Origin: Mucilaginibacter cryoferens
GTDB lineage: Bacteria; Bacteroidota; Bacteroidia; Sphingobacteriales; Sphingobacteriaceae
Assembly: GCF_014205845.1 (NCBI RefSeq)
Contig: NZ_JACHCR010000027.1
Coordinates: forward strand, 41,597 to 105,596
DNA: 64,000 bases
Reading direction: 5' to 3'
In this document: positions 1-8,635 of the stretch, piece by piece
Layout of the letters: every line of letters begins with the position of its first letter
Numbering within the stretch: the first letter of the stretch is position 1
The notes under the pieces: model-generated
Seen by the model: the letters and a program-made list of their open reading frames with translations, nothing else
What the model was told of the DNA's origin: nothing
Databases searched by the model: none
Made by a program: the position numbers and the translations under genes

Positions 1-554
1 ACCTGGTAAGCATCTTTATCGCCAAAGTCGGCAAGTTCGATATTGTTGCCGGTGGTTAAATCTTTGGCGAAGTTGTTTTGCAGGTACTGGTTGGTAAAGG
101 CGTAATTAATTTTTACAGGGATAAAAAAGATGGCCGAAAAATCGCCGTCGGTTTTTTTAATGGCTTCGTAAAAACCATTGGGTTCGTCTATAAAAGAAAC
201 GCCCTCTTTTATAGCCCCTAAATTATAGGGTACTACTTTGATGCCGCTCCAAAAGTTTAAGCGGTTATTATAGGCCGTTACAAACCAGATGTTTTTTTGG
301 GTTGTAAAATCAGTAATATAAGAGAGTGCGTTTTGATCGCTATCGGCAAGGGTTTTAAACTTATCAAACTGTGCCTTATCGTTTAGCAAATTATTAACTA
401 AAACCTCTTTTTTTTGCAGGTTAGCCTCCAGTGTGTGCGCGGTTTGCACCAGGTTATTTACAGGCGTATATGTTTTTTGAACAATAATGGCCGTAAAGAA
501 TAACCCAATACCAATTAAAGTAAGCAGCAAACGTATTTTTCCGGAGGTAGTCAA
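1..554 (-). CDS. membrane-anchored sensor protein, probably histidine kinase N-terminus (partial)
   Basis: An open minus-strand reading frame runs off the left edge of the window, so only the N-terminal part is present. It begins with a short basic segment and a single hydrophobic helix of about 20 residues (IRLLLTLIGIGLFFTAIIVQ), followed by a long soluble region that should lie outside the cytoplasm. That layout fits the sensing half of a Sphingobacteriaceae sensor histidine kinase, but no kinase domain is visible here, so the function is inference. There is no ATG in frame; a TTG at 554 is the most reasonable start and is uncertain. The fabD terminator separates it from the upstream gene. 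Confidence 0.55.
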   Translation of the reverse strand, partial: MTTSGKIRLLLTLIGIGLFFTAIIVQKTYTPVNNLVQTAHTLEANLQKKEVLVNNLLNDKAQFDKFKTLADSDQNALSYITDFTTQKNIWFVTAYNNRLNFWSGIKVVPYNLGAIKEGVSFIDEPNGFYEAIKKTDGDFSAIFFIPVKINYAFTNQYLQNNFAKDLTTGNNIELADFGDKDAYQ

Positions 555-588
555 ATTGCTATCAGATAATACAGGTTTAAAACAAAAC

Positions 589-615
589 AAAAGGCACTAT
601 TAATAGTGCCTTTTT
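589..615 (-). terminator. intrinsic terminator of the queD-folE-fabD cluster
   Basis: A 12-bp perfect stem (AAAAGGCACTAT / ATAGTGCCTTTT) with a minimal loop sits just past the fabD stop codon. Read on the minus strand it is followed by a run of T, the usual intrinsic terminator form. Confidence 0.8.
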
Positions 616-620
616 AATAA

Positions 621-1508
621 TTATTGTGGTAAAGCAGCGCTTTGCGTAACTACTGCCCTATCAACTTTTTTAACGAGGCCTTGCAGTACATTACCTGGCC
701 CTACTTCGGTAAATGAAGTGGCACCATCTTCAAGCATATGCTTAACGGTTTGTGTCCACCTTACAGCACCTGTAAGCTGGGCTATTAAATTTTGTTTTAT
801 AACAGCAGGATCGGTATAAGGTTTTGCATCAATGTTTTGATAAATTGGGCAAACCGGCTTAATAATTTCGGTAGCCACAATAGCAGCCTCCAGCTCAACC
901 CTTGCCGATTCCATTAATGGCGAGTGGAAAGCGCCGCCAACTTTAAGCTTTAAGGCTCTTTTAGCACCGGCTGCAAGCAGTTTTTCGCAAGCTTCATCAA
1001 CCCCTTCAATACTGCCCGATATAACCAGCTGACCGGGGCAGTTATAATTTGCGGTTACTACTACAGCGCTGGCCCGTTGGCAAACATCTTCTACAATAAA
1101 ATCATCCAGGCCCAAAATGGCAGCCATGGTTGATGGTTGTAGCTCGCAGGCTTTTTGCATGGCGTTGGCGCGCGCGGCAACCAGGCGTAAACCATCTTCG
1201 AAAGATAAAGCACCGGCTGCTACCAGGGCAGAAAACTCACCTAAAGAGTGGCCGGCAACCATTTCGGGTTTAAAATCGTCGCCCAATACGGTGGCTAAAA
1301 TAACCGAGTGTAAAAAAATGGCTGGTTGTGTTACATTGGTTTGTACCAGGTCTTCGGGCGTGCCTTCAAACATTACATCGGTAATACGGAAGCCTAATAT
1401 CTCATTGGCTTTTTCAAATAGTTCACGGGCTTTTTCAGATTGATCGTAAAGATCTTTACCCATGCCTACAAACTGGGCGCCTTGCCCCGGAAAAATATAT
1501 GCGTTCAT
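621..1508 (-). CDS. fabD: malonyl-CoA:ACP transacylase
   Basis: This enzyme transfers malonyl groups from CoA to acyl carrier protein, supplying the extender unit for type II fatty acid synthesis in the cytoplasm. The 295-residue length is normal. The N-terminal FPGQGAQ motif (residues 6-12), nucleophile Ser88 in GHSLG, Arg113 and catalytic His195 in GGAFHSPLM are all present. The gene follows folE by 89 bp, and that gap is filled by a C-rich palindrome. A hairpin terminator follows the stop codon, so fabD is the last gene of a queD-folE-fabD run. The start ATG is unambiguous. Confidence 0.95.
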   Translation of the reverse strand: MNAYIFPGQGAQFVGMGKDLYDQSEKARELFEKANEILGFRITDVMFEGTPEDLVQTNVTQPAIFLHSVILATVLGDDFKPEMVAGHSLGEFSALVAAGALSFEDGLRLVAARANAMQKACELQPSTMAAILGLDDFIVEDVCQRASAVVVTANYNCPGQLVISGSIEGVDEACEKLLAAGAKRALKLKVGGAFHSPLMESARVELEAAIVATEIIKPVCPIYQNIDAKPYTDPAVIKQNLIAQLTGAVRWTQTVKHMLEDGATSFTEVGPGNVLQGLVKKVDRAVVTQSAALPQ

Positions 1509-1510
1509 TA

Positions 1511-1599
1511 TGCCCCCTAACCCCCTAAAGGAGGAATTTTATGTTTATAATTATTATTTATCAACCCTTCCAACTCCCCCGTTAGGGGGCTGGGGGCTT
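1511..1599. repeat. C-rich imperfect palindrome between folE and fabD
   Basis: The left arm (about 1512-1538, GCCCCCTAACCCCCTAAAGG and onward) and the right arm (about 1572-1599) are near-complementary around an AT-rich loop. The right arm touches the 3' end of folE. Related copies occur at 5138-5164 (one arm only) and 54959-55041. It looks like a dispersed repeat of the genome rather than a gene-specific regulatory site. Confidence 0.7.
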
Positions 1600-2236
1600 A
1601 ACTTAATTTAGAACTTATCAGGTTTAAAAATTCGGTACGTGTTTTTTCTTTCAAAAACTCGCCGGTAAATGCCGATGTGGTGGTTACCGAGTTTTGTTTT
1701 TGTACGCCGCGCATACTCATACACAGGTGGCGGCATTCGATAACTACGCCAACGCCAACCGGGTTAAGGGTTTCCTGTATACAATCGCGAATTTCGTTGG
1801 TTAAGCGCTCCTGCACCTGTAAGCGGCGGGCAAAAACATCAACTATACGCGGTATTTTGCTTAAGCCAACCACATAGCCGTTGGGAATATAGGCAATGTG
1901 CGCCTTGCCAAAAAACGGCAGCATGTGGTGCTCGCACATCGAGTATACTTCAATGTCTTTCACAATTACCATCTGGCTGTAGTCCTCTTTAAACATAGCC
2001 GAGCTGAGGATGGTTTTGGCATCCAGATCATAGCCATGTGTTAAATATAACATGGCCTTGGCAATACGCTCGGGAGTTTTTAACAGGCCGTCCCTCTCGG
2101 GGTTTTCGCCTATTTGTTTTAAAACATCAAGATAATGTGCCGATAGGTTTTGTATCAGCTGAGGATTGTACCTATCTATCTTGGTATAGCCGTCAATGTC
2201 GTCATCGCGGTCTGGGATGTGGTCTTTATCAATCAT
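1598..2236 (-). CDS. folE: GTP cyclohydrolase I
   Basis: It converts GTP to 7,8-dihydroneopterin triphosphate, the entry point for tetrahydrofolate and, with QueD next door, for queuosine precursor synthesis. The 212-residue protein has the zinc ligands Cys101 and His104 in [11 protein letters not shown] and Cys172 in [11 protein letters not shown], as expected for the type I family. The N-terminal 25 residues are Asp-rich and not conserved in the family. queD ends only 9 bp upstream in the same direction, so the two pteridine genes are very probably co-transcribed. Confidence 0.95.
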   Translation of the reverse strand: MIDKDHIPDRDDDIDGYTKIDRYNPQLIQNLSAHYLDVLKQIGENPERDGLLKTPERIAKAMLYLTHGYDLDAKTILSSAMFKEDYSQMVIVKDIEVYSMCEHHMLPFFGKAHIAYIPNGYVVGLSKIPRIVDVFARRLQVQERLTNEIRDCIQETLNPVGVGVVIECRHLCMSMRGVQKQNSVTTTSAFTGEFLKEKTRTEFLNLISSKLS

Positions 2237-2245
2237 TATATCCGG

Positions 2246-2665
2246 TTATCCGCCAAAGTACTCCGCGGAGTTATTTTCAGTTTCGTACAATTTTACCGAG
2301 TGTAAAAACACTCCGTCATAAGCTTCTATGGGAGCCTTAAGCTGGTTAAATATCTCAATGCAAAGCAGCTCGGTTGAGGCCATTTTGCCGGCCATAAACT
2401 CAACATCTTTATTGATGTTTTTATGATCCAGTTTTTCAATAACGTACTCGTTAATAATAATTTTAAGCTCTTTAAGGTCCATCAGGTAGCCCGTTGCGTG
2501 CGTTACCTCGCCCTTAACGGTTACAAATAAATTGTAGTTATGACCATGCCAGTTTGGGTTGGCACATTTGCCAAATACCTCATTGTTTTTTTCAGCGCTC
2601 CATTCCTCACGGTACATCCGGTGAGCGGCATTAAAATGTTCTTTGCGCGTTATATGTATCATCAT
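2246..2665 (-). CDS. queD: 6-carboxytetrahydropterin synthase / PTPS family
   Basis: It acts on dihydroneopterin triphosphate, the FolE product, to make 6-carboxy-5,6,7,8-tetrahydropterin for queuosine and other 7-deazaguanines. Family zinc ligands are visible as the His of HFNAAHR near the N-terminus and the two His of NWHGHNY, with a later DHKNIN. The frame is open further upstream, but an apparent -7 promoter element lies there, so the start is taken as the ATG-ATG pair at 2665/2662, giving MMIHITRKEHF. It is the first gene of the queD-folE-fabD cluster and is divergent from mqnB. A QueD role is preferred to an eukaryote-like PTPS role because folE is adjacent. Confidence 0.9.
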   Translation of the reverse strand: MMIHITRKEHFNAAHRMYREEWSAEKNNEVFGKCANPNWHGHNYNLFVTVKGEVTHATGYLMDLKELKIIINEYVIEKLDHKNINKDVEFMAGKMASTELLCIEIFNQLKAPIEAYDGVFLHSVKLYETENNSAEYFGG

Positions 2666-2679
2666 AATAATAAGTGGGG

Positions 2680-2687
2680 CAAATATA
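2680..2687 (-). promoter_or_regulatory. Bacteroidota -7 element of queD
   Basis: On the minus strand the sequence reads TATATTTG, matching the TAnnTTTG -7 consensus, 14 nt upstream of the ATG pair of queD. A clear -33 TTG at the usual distance is not seen. The element rules out the longer upstream reading of queD. Confidence 0.5.
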
Positions 2688-2757
2688 CAAAACAAAAATA
2701 GGCCAGTTGTTTTATATTAGGGCACAAAAATCGGTAAATAAAACACACACAGGCAAT

Positions 2758-3378
2758 ATGCTTATATTAGTAGTTGCGGCAACGCCCCCCGAGGTTGAAC
2801 CACTGGCCCAATATTTTGGTAATAAGATAGATGTATTAATAACCGGCGCGGGCATGGTACCCACGGCCTTTGCCCTTGGGCAGCATTTTGCGCGTTTTAA
2901 ATACGACCTGGTTATAAATTTAGGCATTGCCGGTAGCTTCGACAGGAATATTGCGCTTGGTTCTGTAATAGAAGTTACCGAAGATACCTTCGCCGAAACC
3001 GGTGCCGAAGACGACGACCAATTTATACCGATGAACGTTTTGGGTTTTGGAGAGGTTACCTACCGTTCAACCACTACATTGGATGAGGTTGAAAGTAATT
3101 TCTTTTTGAAAAAGGCCGGGGCAATTACAGTAAATACTGTTCATGGTAATGATGCATCCATCAAAAAAGTACAGGAGCGTTTAAATCCGCAATTAGAGAG
3201 TATGGAAGGTGCGGCTTTCTTTTACGCTTGTGGGCAGGTTAGCGCACGGTGTATACAGATCAGGGCTGTGTCAAATTATGTAGAAAAACGTAACCGCGAC
3301 AGCTGGCAGATAGGGCTTGCCATAAAAAATCTGAATAACTTTGCCATCGATCTGATAGAGGCGATCATTAACCATTAA
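2758..3378 (+). CDS. mqnB: futalosine hydrolase
   Basis: It cleaves futalosine (or its aminodeoxy form) to release the base and give dehypoxanthine futalosine, a step of the futalosine route to menaquinone. The 206-residue protein belongs to the nucleoside phosphorylase/MTA-SAH nucleosidase fold: ITGAGMVPTA (28-37), NLGIAGSF (54-61), the substrate-binding ESMEGAA (147-153) and RAVSNYVEKRNRDSW near the end. The ATG at 2758 (MLILVVAATPPEVEPL) fits the family; a longer frame from 2674 would overlap the queD control region. mqnD follows 87 bp downstream, supporting the assignment. Confidence 0.92.
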   Translation: MLILVVAATPPEVEPLAQYFGNKIDVLITGAGMVPTAFALGQHFARFKYDLVINLGIAGSFDRNIALGSVIEVTEDTFAETGAEDDDQFIPMNVLGFGEVTYRSTTTLDEVESNFFLKKAGAITVNTVHGNDASIKKVQERLNPQLESMEGAAFFYACGQVSARCIQIRAVSNYVEKRNRDSWQIGLAIKNLNNFAIDLIEAIINH

Positions 3379-3465
3379 CTGCGGTTAGGTTATATGTTTT
3401 AAGTTGTACGTTATGCGTGCAGTTTTAAAAGCGTATAACATAACACGTATAACTTACAACGTACC

Positions 3466-4335
3466 ATGAAACTAACCCTCGGCTTTTCGCCCTGCCCCAA
3501 CGATACTTTTATTTTTGATGCCCTTATTCACCATAAAATTGATACCGAAGGGTTGGAGTTTGACGTGTTTTATGATGATGTGGAAACGCTTAACCAAAAA
3601 GCTTTCCGTGGCGAGCTTGATGTTACCAAATTGAGCTACCACGCTTTTGCCTACGTGGCCGATAAATACGCACTGCTGGATTCTGGCAGTGCCCTCGGTT
3701 TTGGTGTTGGACCACTTTTGATTTCGGATGTTGAAATTTCGATTTCGGATTTAGAGAATGGCCAAATCCGAAATTCCAAATCCGAAATCCGAAATCCGGT
3801 AATTGGAATCCCCGGTAAATACACTACCGCCAACTTTTTATTAGGTAACGCTTTCCCCAATGCAACAAATAAGGTAGAGCTTGTTTTTTCGGATATTGAA
3901 AACGCAGTGCTGGAAGGCCGGGTTGATGTAGGGCTCATTATTCACGAAAACCGTTTTACTTACCAGGATAAAGGCCTTAAAAAGATCATCGATCTGGGCG
4001 ATCATTGGGAAAAGCAAACCGGCTGCGCTATTCCGCTTGGCGGCATTGTTGCCAACCGTAAGCTGCCGATAGATGTGCAGCATAAATTAAACAGGGTGTT
4101 GCGTAAATCGGTAGAGTTTGCTTTTGCCAACCCCAAATCGGGCCTGGAGTTTATCCGGTCGCACGCCCTGGAAATGAGCGAAGATGTGATGTACAAGCAC
4201 ATCGAACTGTATGTAAACAAGTATTCTGTGGAGCTGGGAGTGGAAGGCAGAAAGGCTATTAAGCTGCTTTTTGATACAGCCTTGAAGAACAATTTTATAC
4301 CGGAGATAAAGGAAGAATTGTTTTTAACCAACTGA
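3466..4335 (+). CDS. mqnD: 1,4-dihydroxy-6-naphthoate synthase carrying an in-frame repeat insertion
   Basis: It forms 1,4-dihydroxy-6-naphthoate from cyclic dehypoxanthine futalosine in menaquinone synthesis. The N-terminus LTLGFSPCPNDTFIFDAL and the later IGIPGKYTTANFLL are characteristic of this periplasmic-binding-protein-like family. Residues about 86-111 are encoded by an imperfect palindromic repeat (3720-3799), giving a low-complexity insert (ISDVEISISDLENGQIRN and onward) between VGPLL and the GIPGKYTT segment, where a short loop is expected. The frame stays open to a normal C-terminus of 289 residues, so the insert is probably tolerated on a surface loop. Confidence 0.93.
   Translation: MKLTLGFSPCPNDTFIFDALIHHKIDTEGLEFDVFYDDVETLNQKAFRGELDVTKLSYHAFAYVADKYALLDSGSALGFGVGPLLISDVEISISDLENGQIRNSKSEIRNPVIGIPGKYTTANFLLGNAFPNATNKVELVFSDIENAVLEGRVDVGLIIHENRFTYQDKGLKKIIDLGDHWEKQTGCAIPLGGIVANRKLPIDVQHKLNRVLRKSVEFAFANPKSGLEFIRSHALEMSEDVMYKHIELYVNKYSVELGVEGRKAIKLLFDTALKNNFIPEIKEELFLTN
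3720..3799. repeat. palindromic repeat inserted inside mqnD
   Basis: The centre is a perfect 11-bp stem (ATTTCGGATTT 3742-3752, AAATCCGAAAT 3764-3774) with an 11-nt loop. It is extended on both sides by further variants of the word GATTTCGGAT / ATCCGAAATC. It resembles in style the intergenic palindromes at 13791, 58221 and 60529, but here it lies within a coding region and its length keeps the reading frame. Confidence 0.8.
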
Positions 4336-4396
4336 TTTGCTGCTTATCTCAATTAAAGGGCTTTTTTGTATCTTTGATTATAAGGAGGATTATGCA

Positions 4397-4621
4397 ATGA
4401 AAAGCGGAGAAAATAAAATTAAAGATGTTCCATATTCACCCCGGTTTAAGTCATATTCTATTGATGAAATATTGGCGGCTGGTGGTCCCACTGCCTTTGC
4501 AACAAAAATGGGAAAAGATCCACGTGGCATTGAGGAAGAATTATCGAAGCTTCCTCCAGAATGTTTTTTAACGGAGGAAGAGTTTAACGAAGCCATGGCC
4601 ATACTTAATGCCAGTAAATGA
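4397..4621 (+). CDS. small putative antitoxin partner of a PIN-domain toxin
   Basis: A 74-residue acidic protein that I do not recognise as a defined antitoxin family. The start at 4397 is chosen because AAGGAGG (4382-4388) sits 8 nt upstream; a clear Shine-Dalgarno is rare in this window. Its stop codon overlaps the start of the next gene (ATGA, 4618-4621), the tight coupling typical of toxin-antitoxin pairs. The middle (SIDEILAAGGPTAFATKMGKD) is helical and could bind DNA or the toxin. The antitoxin role is inferred from position before a PIN-domain gene. Confidence 0.7.
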   Translation: MKSGENKIKDVPYSPRFKSYSIDEILAAGGPTAFATKMGKDPRGIEEELSKLPPECFLTEEEFNEAMAILNASK

Positions 4622-5055
4622 ATTATTTGCTAGATACCAATATTCTCATCTACTTATCAAAAGATGTACACAATAACCTGCTAACAAATATTGTTCATCC
4701 AACCGCCGACAAGCTTTATGTTTCTGTTGTTGCATTGGCAGAACTTAAATCAATAGCGCTCCAAAATAATTGGGGAATGAAAAAATGGGCTGCCGTTGAA
4801 AAGTATTTGAACAGATCTGTTGTTATTGAGATAAACGAAAACTTATTAGAAGCTTATGTTCAGATAGATGCATATTCACAGTTGCGAAACCCATCGTACC
4901 CGGTTGATTCATTTAACACACCACGTAACATGGGTAAGAATGATTTATGGATAGCTGCGACAGCAGCCTTGTTAAATTTAACCCTCATTACCACAGACAA
5001 GGATTTCGACCATCTACATAACGTTTTTCTTGATGTGCGGCCCTTTAATCCATAG
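4618..5055 (+). CDS. PIN-domain ribonuclease toxin (VapC-like)
   Basis: A 145-residue PIN domain, expected to be a Mg-dependent endoribonuclease that inhibits translation when freed from its antitoxin. The four acidic residues of the active site are visible: Asp6 in YLLDTN, Glu42 in VVALAEL, Asp109 in KNDLWIAATA and Asp127 in ITTDKDF. The start overlaps the preceding small gene by four bases. A bidirectional hairpin terminator follows at 5076. It is labelled VapC-like because the fold is clear but the antitoxin is not a standard VapB. Confidence 0.88.
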   Translation: MNYLLDTNILIYLSKDVHNNLLTNIVHPTADKLYVSVVALAELKSIALQNNWGMKKWAAVEKYLNRSVVIEINENLLEAYVQIDAYSQLRNPSYPVDSFNTPRNMGKNDLWIAATAALLNLTLITTDKDFDHLHNVFLDVRPFNP

Positions 5056-5075
5056 CACCGAATAGCACAATATAT

Positions 5076-5106
5076 AAAAAGAGGAACCTAACAGGCTCCT
5101 CTTTTT
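5076..5106. terminator. bidirectional hairpin terminator between the toxin gene and hflX
   Basis: A 10-bp stem AAAAAGAGGA / TCCTCTTTTT flanked by A-runs and T-runs lies between two convergent genes, so it can end transcription on either strand. Confidence 0.8.
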
Positions 5107-5137
5107 ACATAGATATTCTACAATCCTCCCAGTCAAA

Positions 5138-5164
5138 AATTCCCCCTTCAGGGGGTTAGCGGGC
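5138..5164. repeat. single arm of the C-rich dispersed repeat
   Basis: The stretch CCCCCTTCAGGGGGTTAGCG matches one arm of the palindromes at 1511-1599 and 54959-55041. It abuts the hflX stop codon, the same 3'-end position as the other copies. Confidence 0.5.
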
Positions 5165-6348
5165 TAATACAACAAATCACCATACGGGTACCTTTCGGTA
5201 TGTATAGTTTTTACTTCTTCGTAAAGCAAAGCCCTAAACTCGTCGACATTTTCTTTTTTAGTAGCCGATATAAAGATGGCCGGACTGTTGTTTTTGGCCA
5301 TCCAGCTGTGTTTAAAATCGTTGAGCGTTAAGGGGGCTTCCTGTTGCTCTATCTGGTGATCTTCGGGCTTAAAGGCATCTATTTTGTTAAATACCGTTAT
5401 CATCCGTTTATCAATGGCCCCAATATCTTTCAGGGTTTCGTTAACAGTGCGTATCTGATCTTCAAAGTTGGGGTGCGAAATATCTACCACGTGCACCAGT
5501 ATATCGGCCTCGCGTACTTCATCCAGTGTAGATTTAAAGCACTCTACCAAATGGTGAGGCAGCTTGCGAATAAAACCAACGGTATCTGATAATAAAAACG
5601 GCACATTTTCAATCACCACTTTACGTACGGTGGTATCCAATGTTGCAAACAGCTTATTCTCGGCAAAAACATCCGATTTGGAGATCATGTTCATGATGGT
5701 TGATTTACCTACGTTGGTATAACCCACCAATGCCGAACGCACCATTTGCTGGCGATTTTTGCGTTGAGTTTCGTTTTGCTTGTCAATTTGCTTTAACCGG
5801 TCTTTCAGTAAATCTATTTTGTTGAGAATCAAGCGCCTGTCTGTCTCAATTTGTGACTCTCCCGGGCCGCGCATCCCAATACCACCTTTCTGGCGCTCAA
5901 GGTGAGTCCAGAGGCGGGTAAGGCGGGGTAGTAAATATTGTAATTGGGCCAGTTCTACCTGGGTTTTTGCCTGTGCGGTTTGCGCCCGGTTGGCAAAAAT
6001 ATCCAGTATCAGGTTGTTGCGGTCTAGTATCTTTACCTGTAGTTCTCTTTCAATATTGCGCAGTTGCGATGGTGTAAGTTCATCATCAAACACAACCATA
6101 TCAATTTCTTCTTCTATCACAAAAGCTTTAATCTCCTCCAGCCTGCCCGAGCCAACAAAGGTGGCCCTATCCGGCCGTTGTAGTTTTTGGGTAAAGCTTC
6201 TTACGGTTTCGCCACCTGCTGTTGCAACCAAAAATTCCAGCTCCTCTAAATATTCTTTCTCCTGCTCGTTGGTTACATGTGGTGTCATCACGCCAACCAA
6301 CACAGCTTTTTCCTGCTTCACAGCAGTATCGTAAAATTTTTGCTTCAT
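5164..6348 (-). CDS. hflX: ribosome-associated GTPase HflX
   Basis: A 394-residue GTPase that binds the large ribosomal subunit and is associated with splitting or rescuing stalled ribosomes. It has the N-terminal HflX domain, the glycine-rich linker GGIGMRGPGESQIETD (155-170) and then the G domain: G1 GYTNVGKS (209-216), G3 DTVGF (255-259) and G4 NKID (321-324). The length matches the family. It is a single gene with its own ATG; its 3' end converges on the toxin gene with a shared terminator between. Confidence 0.95.
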   Translation of the reverse strand: MKQKFYDTAVKQEKAVLVGVMTPHVTNEQEKEYLEELEFLVATAGGETVRSFTQKLQRPDRATFVGSGRLEEIKAFVIEEEIDMVVFDDELTPSQLRNIERELQVKILDRNNLILDIFANRAQTAQAKTQVELAQLQYLLPRLTRLWTHLERQKGGIGMRGPGESQIETDRRLILNKIDLLKDRLKQIDKQNETQRKNRQQMVRSALVGYTNVGKSTIMNMISKSDVFAENKLFATLDTTVRKVVIENVPFLLSDTVGFIRKLPHHLVECFKSTLDEVREADILVHVVDISHPNFEDQIRTVNETLKDIGAIDKRMITVFNKIDAFKPEDHQIEQQEAPLTLNDFKHSWMAKNNSPAIFISATKKENVDEFRALLYEEVKTIHTERYPYGDLLY

Positions 6349-6555
6349 TAACTATGGTTTATCAATCACGGTGCCAGTTTACTAATATATACACAAACGG
6401 GTATAAATAGTGTCAAAATAGCATACTTAAAAATTCTAATGCCAGTGCACCTGCAAAATTATAAAATCAAATAGATAAAGTGGTTAATAATGAGGACTGT
6501 AAAAATGTTTACTTATTTGTTATATTGTGCCACCGCATCCTTATTGCCTTAAGTT

Positions 6556-8526
6556 ATGAATAAGCTCCTTATCCTACTGCTGCCTGCCGCGTTTGCATTT
6601 ACTGCCAAGGCGCAAACCGATCCTGTTTTTATGCCTTTTGGCAAAATTAATAACGCAGATCTGGAAATGACCAAATGCGATTTTGAGCCCGATGCCAACG
6701 CCGAGGTGCTTTTTAACAAAGGCAACATTTATTACGATGGCATTTTTAACATAGATGGCGAATACCATAAACGCATCAAAATATTTAATGATAATGGTAA
6801 GGACGAAGCCAACATCCGTATTGAGTATTACGGAGGTAACCGGTTGGAGTATATTACAGATGTACAGGCCGAAACCATTAATTTAGTTAACGGCAAGCCC
6901 GAAATTACCAAGGTTGATAAAAAGCTTATTTATACACAAGCCATTGATAAGGTGCGAAGTGTTATTGTTTTTTCGATGCCAAATGTTAAACCCGGCTCTG
7001 TTATAGAGTATAAATATAAATTCGGTACGGCATCTATCAGTAATTTCCCGTCATGGGCATTTCAGGAAAAAATACCAACCCGGTACAGCGAGCTGGATAC
7101 CTCTATTCCCGATCTGTTATATTTCAGGGAAACAAGGCGCATCTGGCAGCCCTATTTTAAATCAGAACATCATAGCGATGCGCGCAGTATAGGCAGTGGA
7201 TCTGAAGCGGTAATGTATAACGAAGAGCGGCAAAACAGGGTGCTGATAAATGTTCCATCGCTGCACGATGAACCCTACATGCGCTCCTATGCCGATAATT
7301 TGCTCACCCTGTATTTTACCCTTACTTCGGTAAAATCTACCTATGGCTTTTTTAAATCATACTCAGATACCTGGGCCAAAGTGGGCGGCATTATAGCCGA
7401 CGACGAAGATTTTGGTGGCCAGCTTAAACGAAAGTTAAATGGTGAAGAAGCCATTATTGCCAAAGCCAAAGCGCTTAAAACCGACGACGAAAAGATTGCC
7501 TACGTGTTTAATACCGTAAGAAATGTAATGAAGTGGGATAGCGTAGACCGCTGGTATACTACCGACGGGACATATCGCGCCTGGGAAAAGAAAACCGGCA
7601 ACTCGGCCGAGGTTAATATTATTTTGTACCACCTGCTTAAACAATCGGGGATAAAGGCCTACCCTATGATAGTAAGTACGCGGGAGCATGGTAAGGTAGT
7701 ACGCTACAATACCTCGCTATCGCAATTTAACAGGGCAGTAGTTTACGTGCCCGTTGATACCATTAAAGAATATATACTGGATGCAACCGGCAAGTATAAT
7801 TTGTATAACGAAACCCCGGATGTGCTGCTTAACTCCGAGGGGCTGTATATTGATAAAGCTACTGATCAGTACGATATGGTTTTTATTGAAAAGCAGGCGC
7901 CGGTAAGGCAGGTGGTTATGATAACCGCCGATATATTGCCCGATAGCAAAATTGCCGGCACCGCCGATATTATTTGCTATGGCTATAACAAGATAAACAG
8001 CACCCGGCGCTATAAAACCGATGGGGAAAAGAAATACATAGATTTTATAAGGGATAATGACAACAACCTCAAAATCTCGTCCCTTAAAATGACCAATATG
8101 GAGGTTGATACCCTGCCATTAACGCAAAATATAGCCTTTAACCTGGAGCTTAACGCGTCGGACGGGAATTACATTTACTTTAACCCCAACCTGTTCAGTT
8201 CTATGCGCGTAAATCCGTTTTTAAGCGAGAAGCGGGCCACAGACATCGACTTTGGGTATCAGAAGAGGTATGAGTTAGTTGGCCGTTATAAGTTGCCGGA
8301 GGGCTACAAGGTGGATGTTTTACCCAAAAGCTGGGTAATGATTATGGAAGATAAAAGTATCAGCTTTAAAAGAATGTTAGTTGAAAACGAGGGATACATA
8401 CAGGTAAGGTATGTTATTGAGTATAAAGCAGCACATTACGATAAAGAGAGCTATGGCGAATTAAGGCAGTTTTATAAGCAAATGCACGATATGCTTAATG
8501 AGCAAATTGTATTAAAAAAGGGATAG
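6556..8526 (+). CDS. secreted DUF3857/transglutaminase-like protein with lost catalytic Cys and His
   Basis: A 656-residue exported protein with a signal peptide (residues 1-20, ending TAKAQ), an N-terminal DUF3857 beta domain, a transglutaminase-like core around residues 300-420 and a C-terminal beta-rich region. At the position of the transglutaminase nucleophile the sequence is GNSAEVN with Ser350, and the usual His is Arg393; only Asp409 (ILDATGKYN) remains. It is therefore probably a binding rather than a hydrolytic protein. It is the first of three consecutive paralogues and is closest to the second, sharing most motifs including EMTKCDFEPDANAE. Confidence 0.9.
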   Translation: MNKLLILLLPAAFAFTAKAQTDPVFMPFGKINNADLEMTKCDFEPDANAEVLFNKGNIYYDGIFNIDGEYHKRIKIFNDNGKDEANIRIEYYGGNRLEYITDVQAETINLVNGKPEITKVDKKLIYTQAIDKVRSVIVFSMPNVKPGSVIEYKYKFGTASISNFPSWAFQEKIPTRYSELDTSIPDLLYFRETRRIWQPYFKSEHHSDARSIGSGSEAVMYNEERQNRVLINVPSLHDEPYMRSYADNLLTLYFTLTSVKSTYGFFKSYSDTWAKVGGIIADDEDFGGQLKRKLNGEEAIIAKAKALKTDDEKIAYVFNTVRNVMKWDSVDRWYTTDGTYRAWEKKTGNSAEVNIILYHLLKQSGIKAYPMIVSTREHGKVVRYNTSLSQFNRAVVYVPVDTIKEYILDATGKYNLYNETPDVLLNSEGLYIDKATDQYDMVFIEKQAPVRQVVMITADILPDSKIAGTADIICYGYNKINSTRRYKTDGEKKYIDFIRDNDNNLKISSLKMTNMEVDTLPLTQNIAFNLELNASDGNYIYFNPNLFSSMRVNPFLSEKRATDIDFGYQKRYELVGRYKLPEGYKVDVLPKSWVMIMEDKSISFKRMLVENEGYIQVRYVIEYKAAHYDKESYGELRQFYKQMHDMLNEQIVLKKG

Positions 8527-8635
8527 GCTTTTATCTGTAAGTATACGGGTTACAACCGGCCTCAGAAATTGTTTTATTTATTATGATAGTAATTATAACG
8601 CTGTTATTATATTCGTACTGATTAAACCTTATAAC

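Noticed and set aside
2674..2757. Upstream extension of mqnB
   Set aside because: It would overlap the queD promoter region and add residues not seen in the family; the ATG at 2758 fits.
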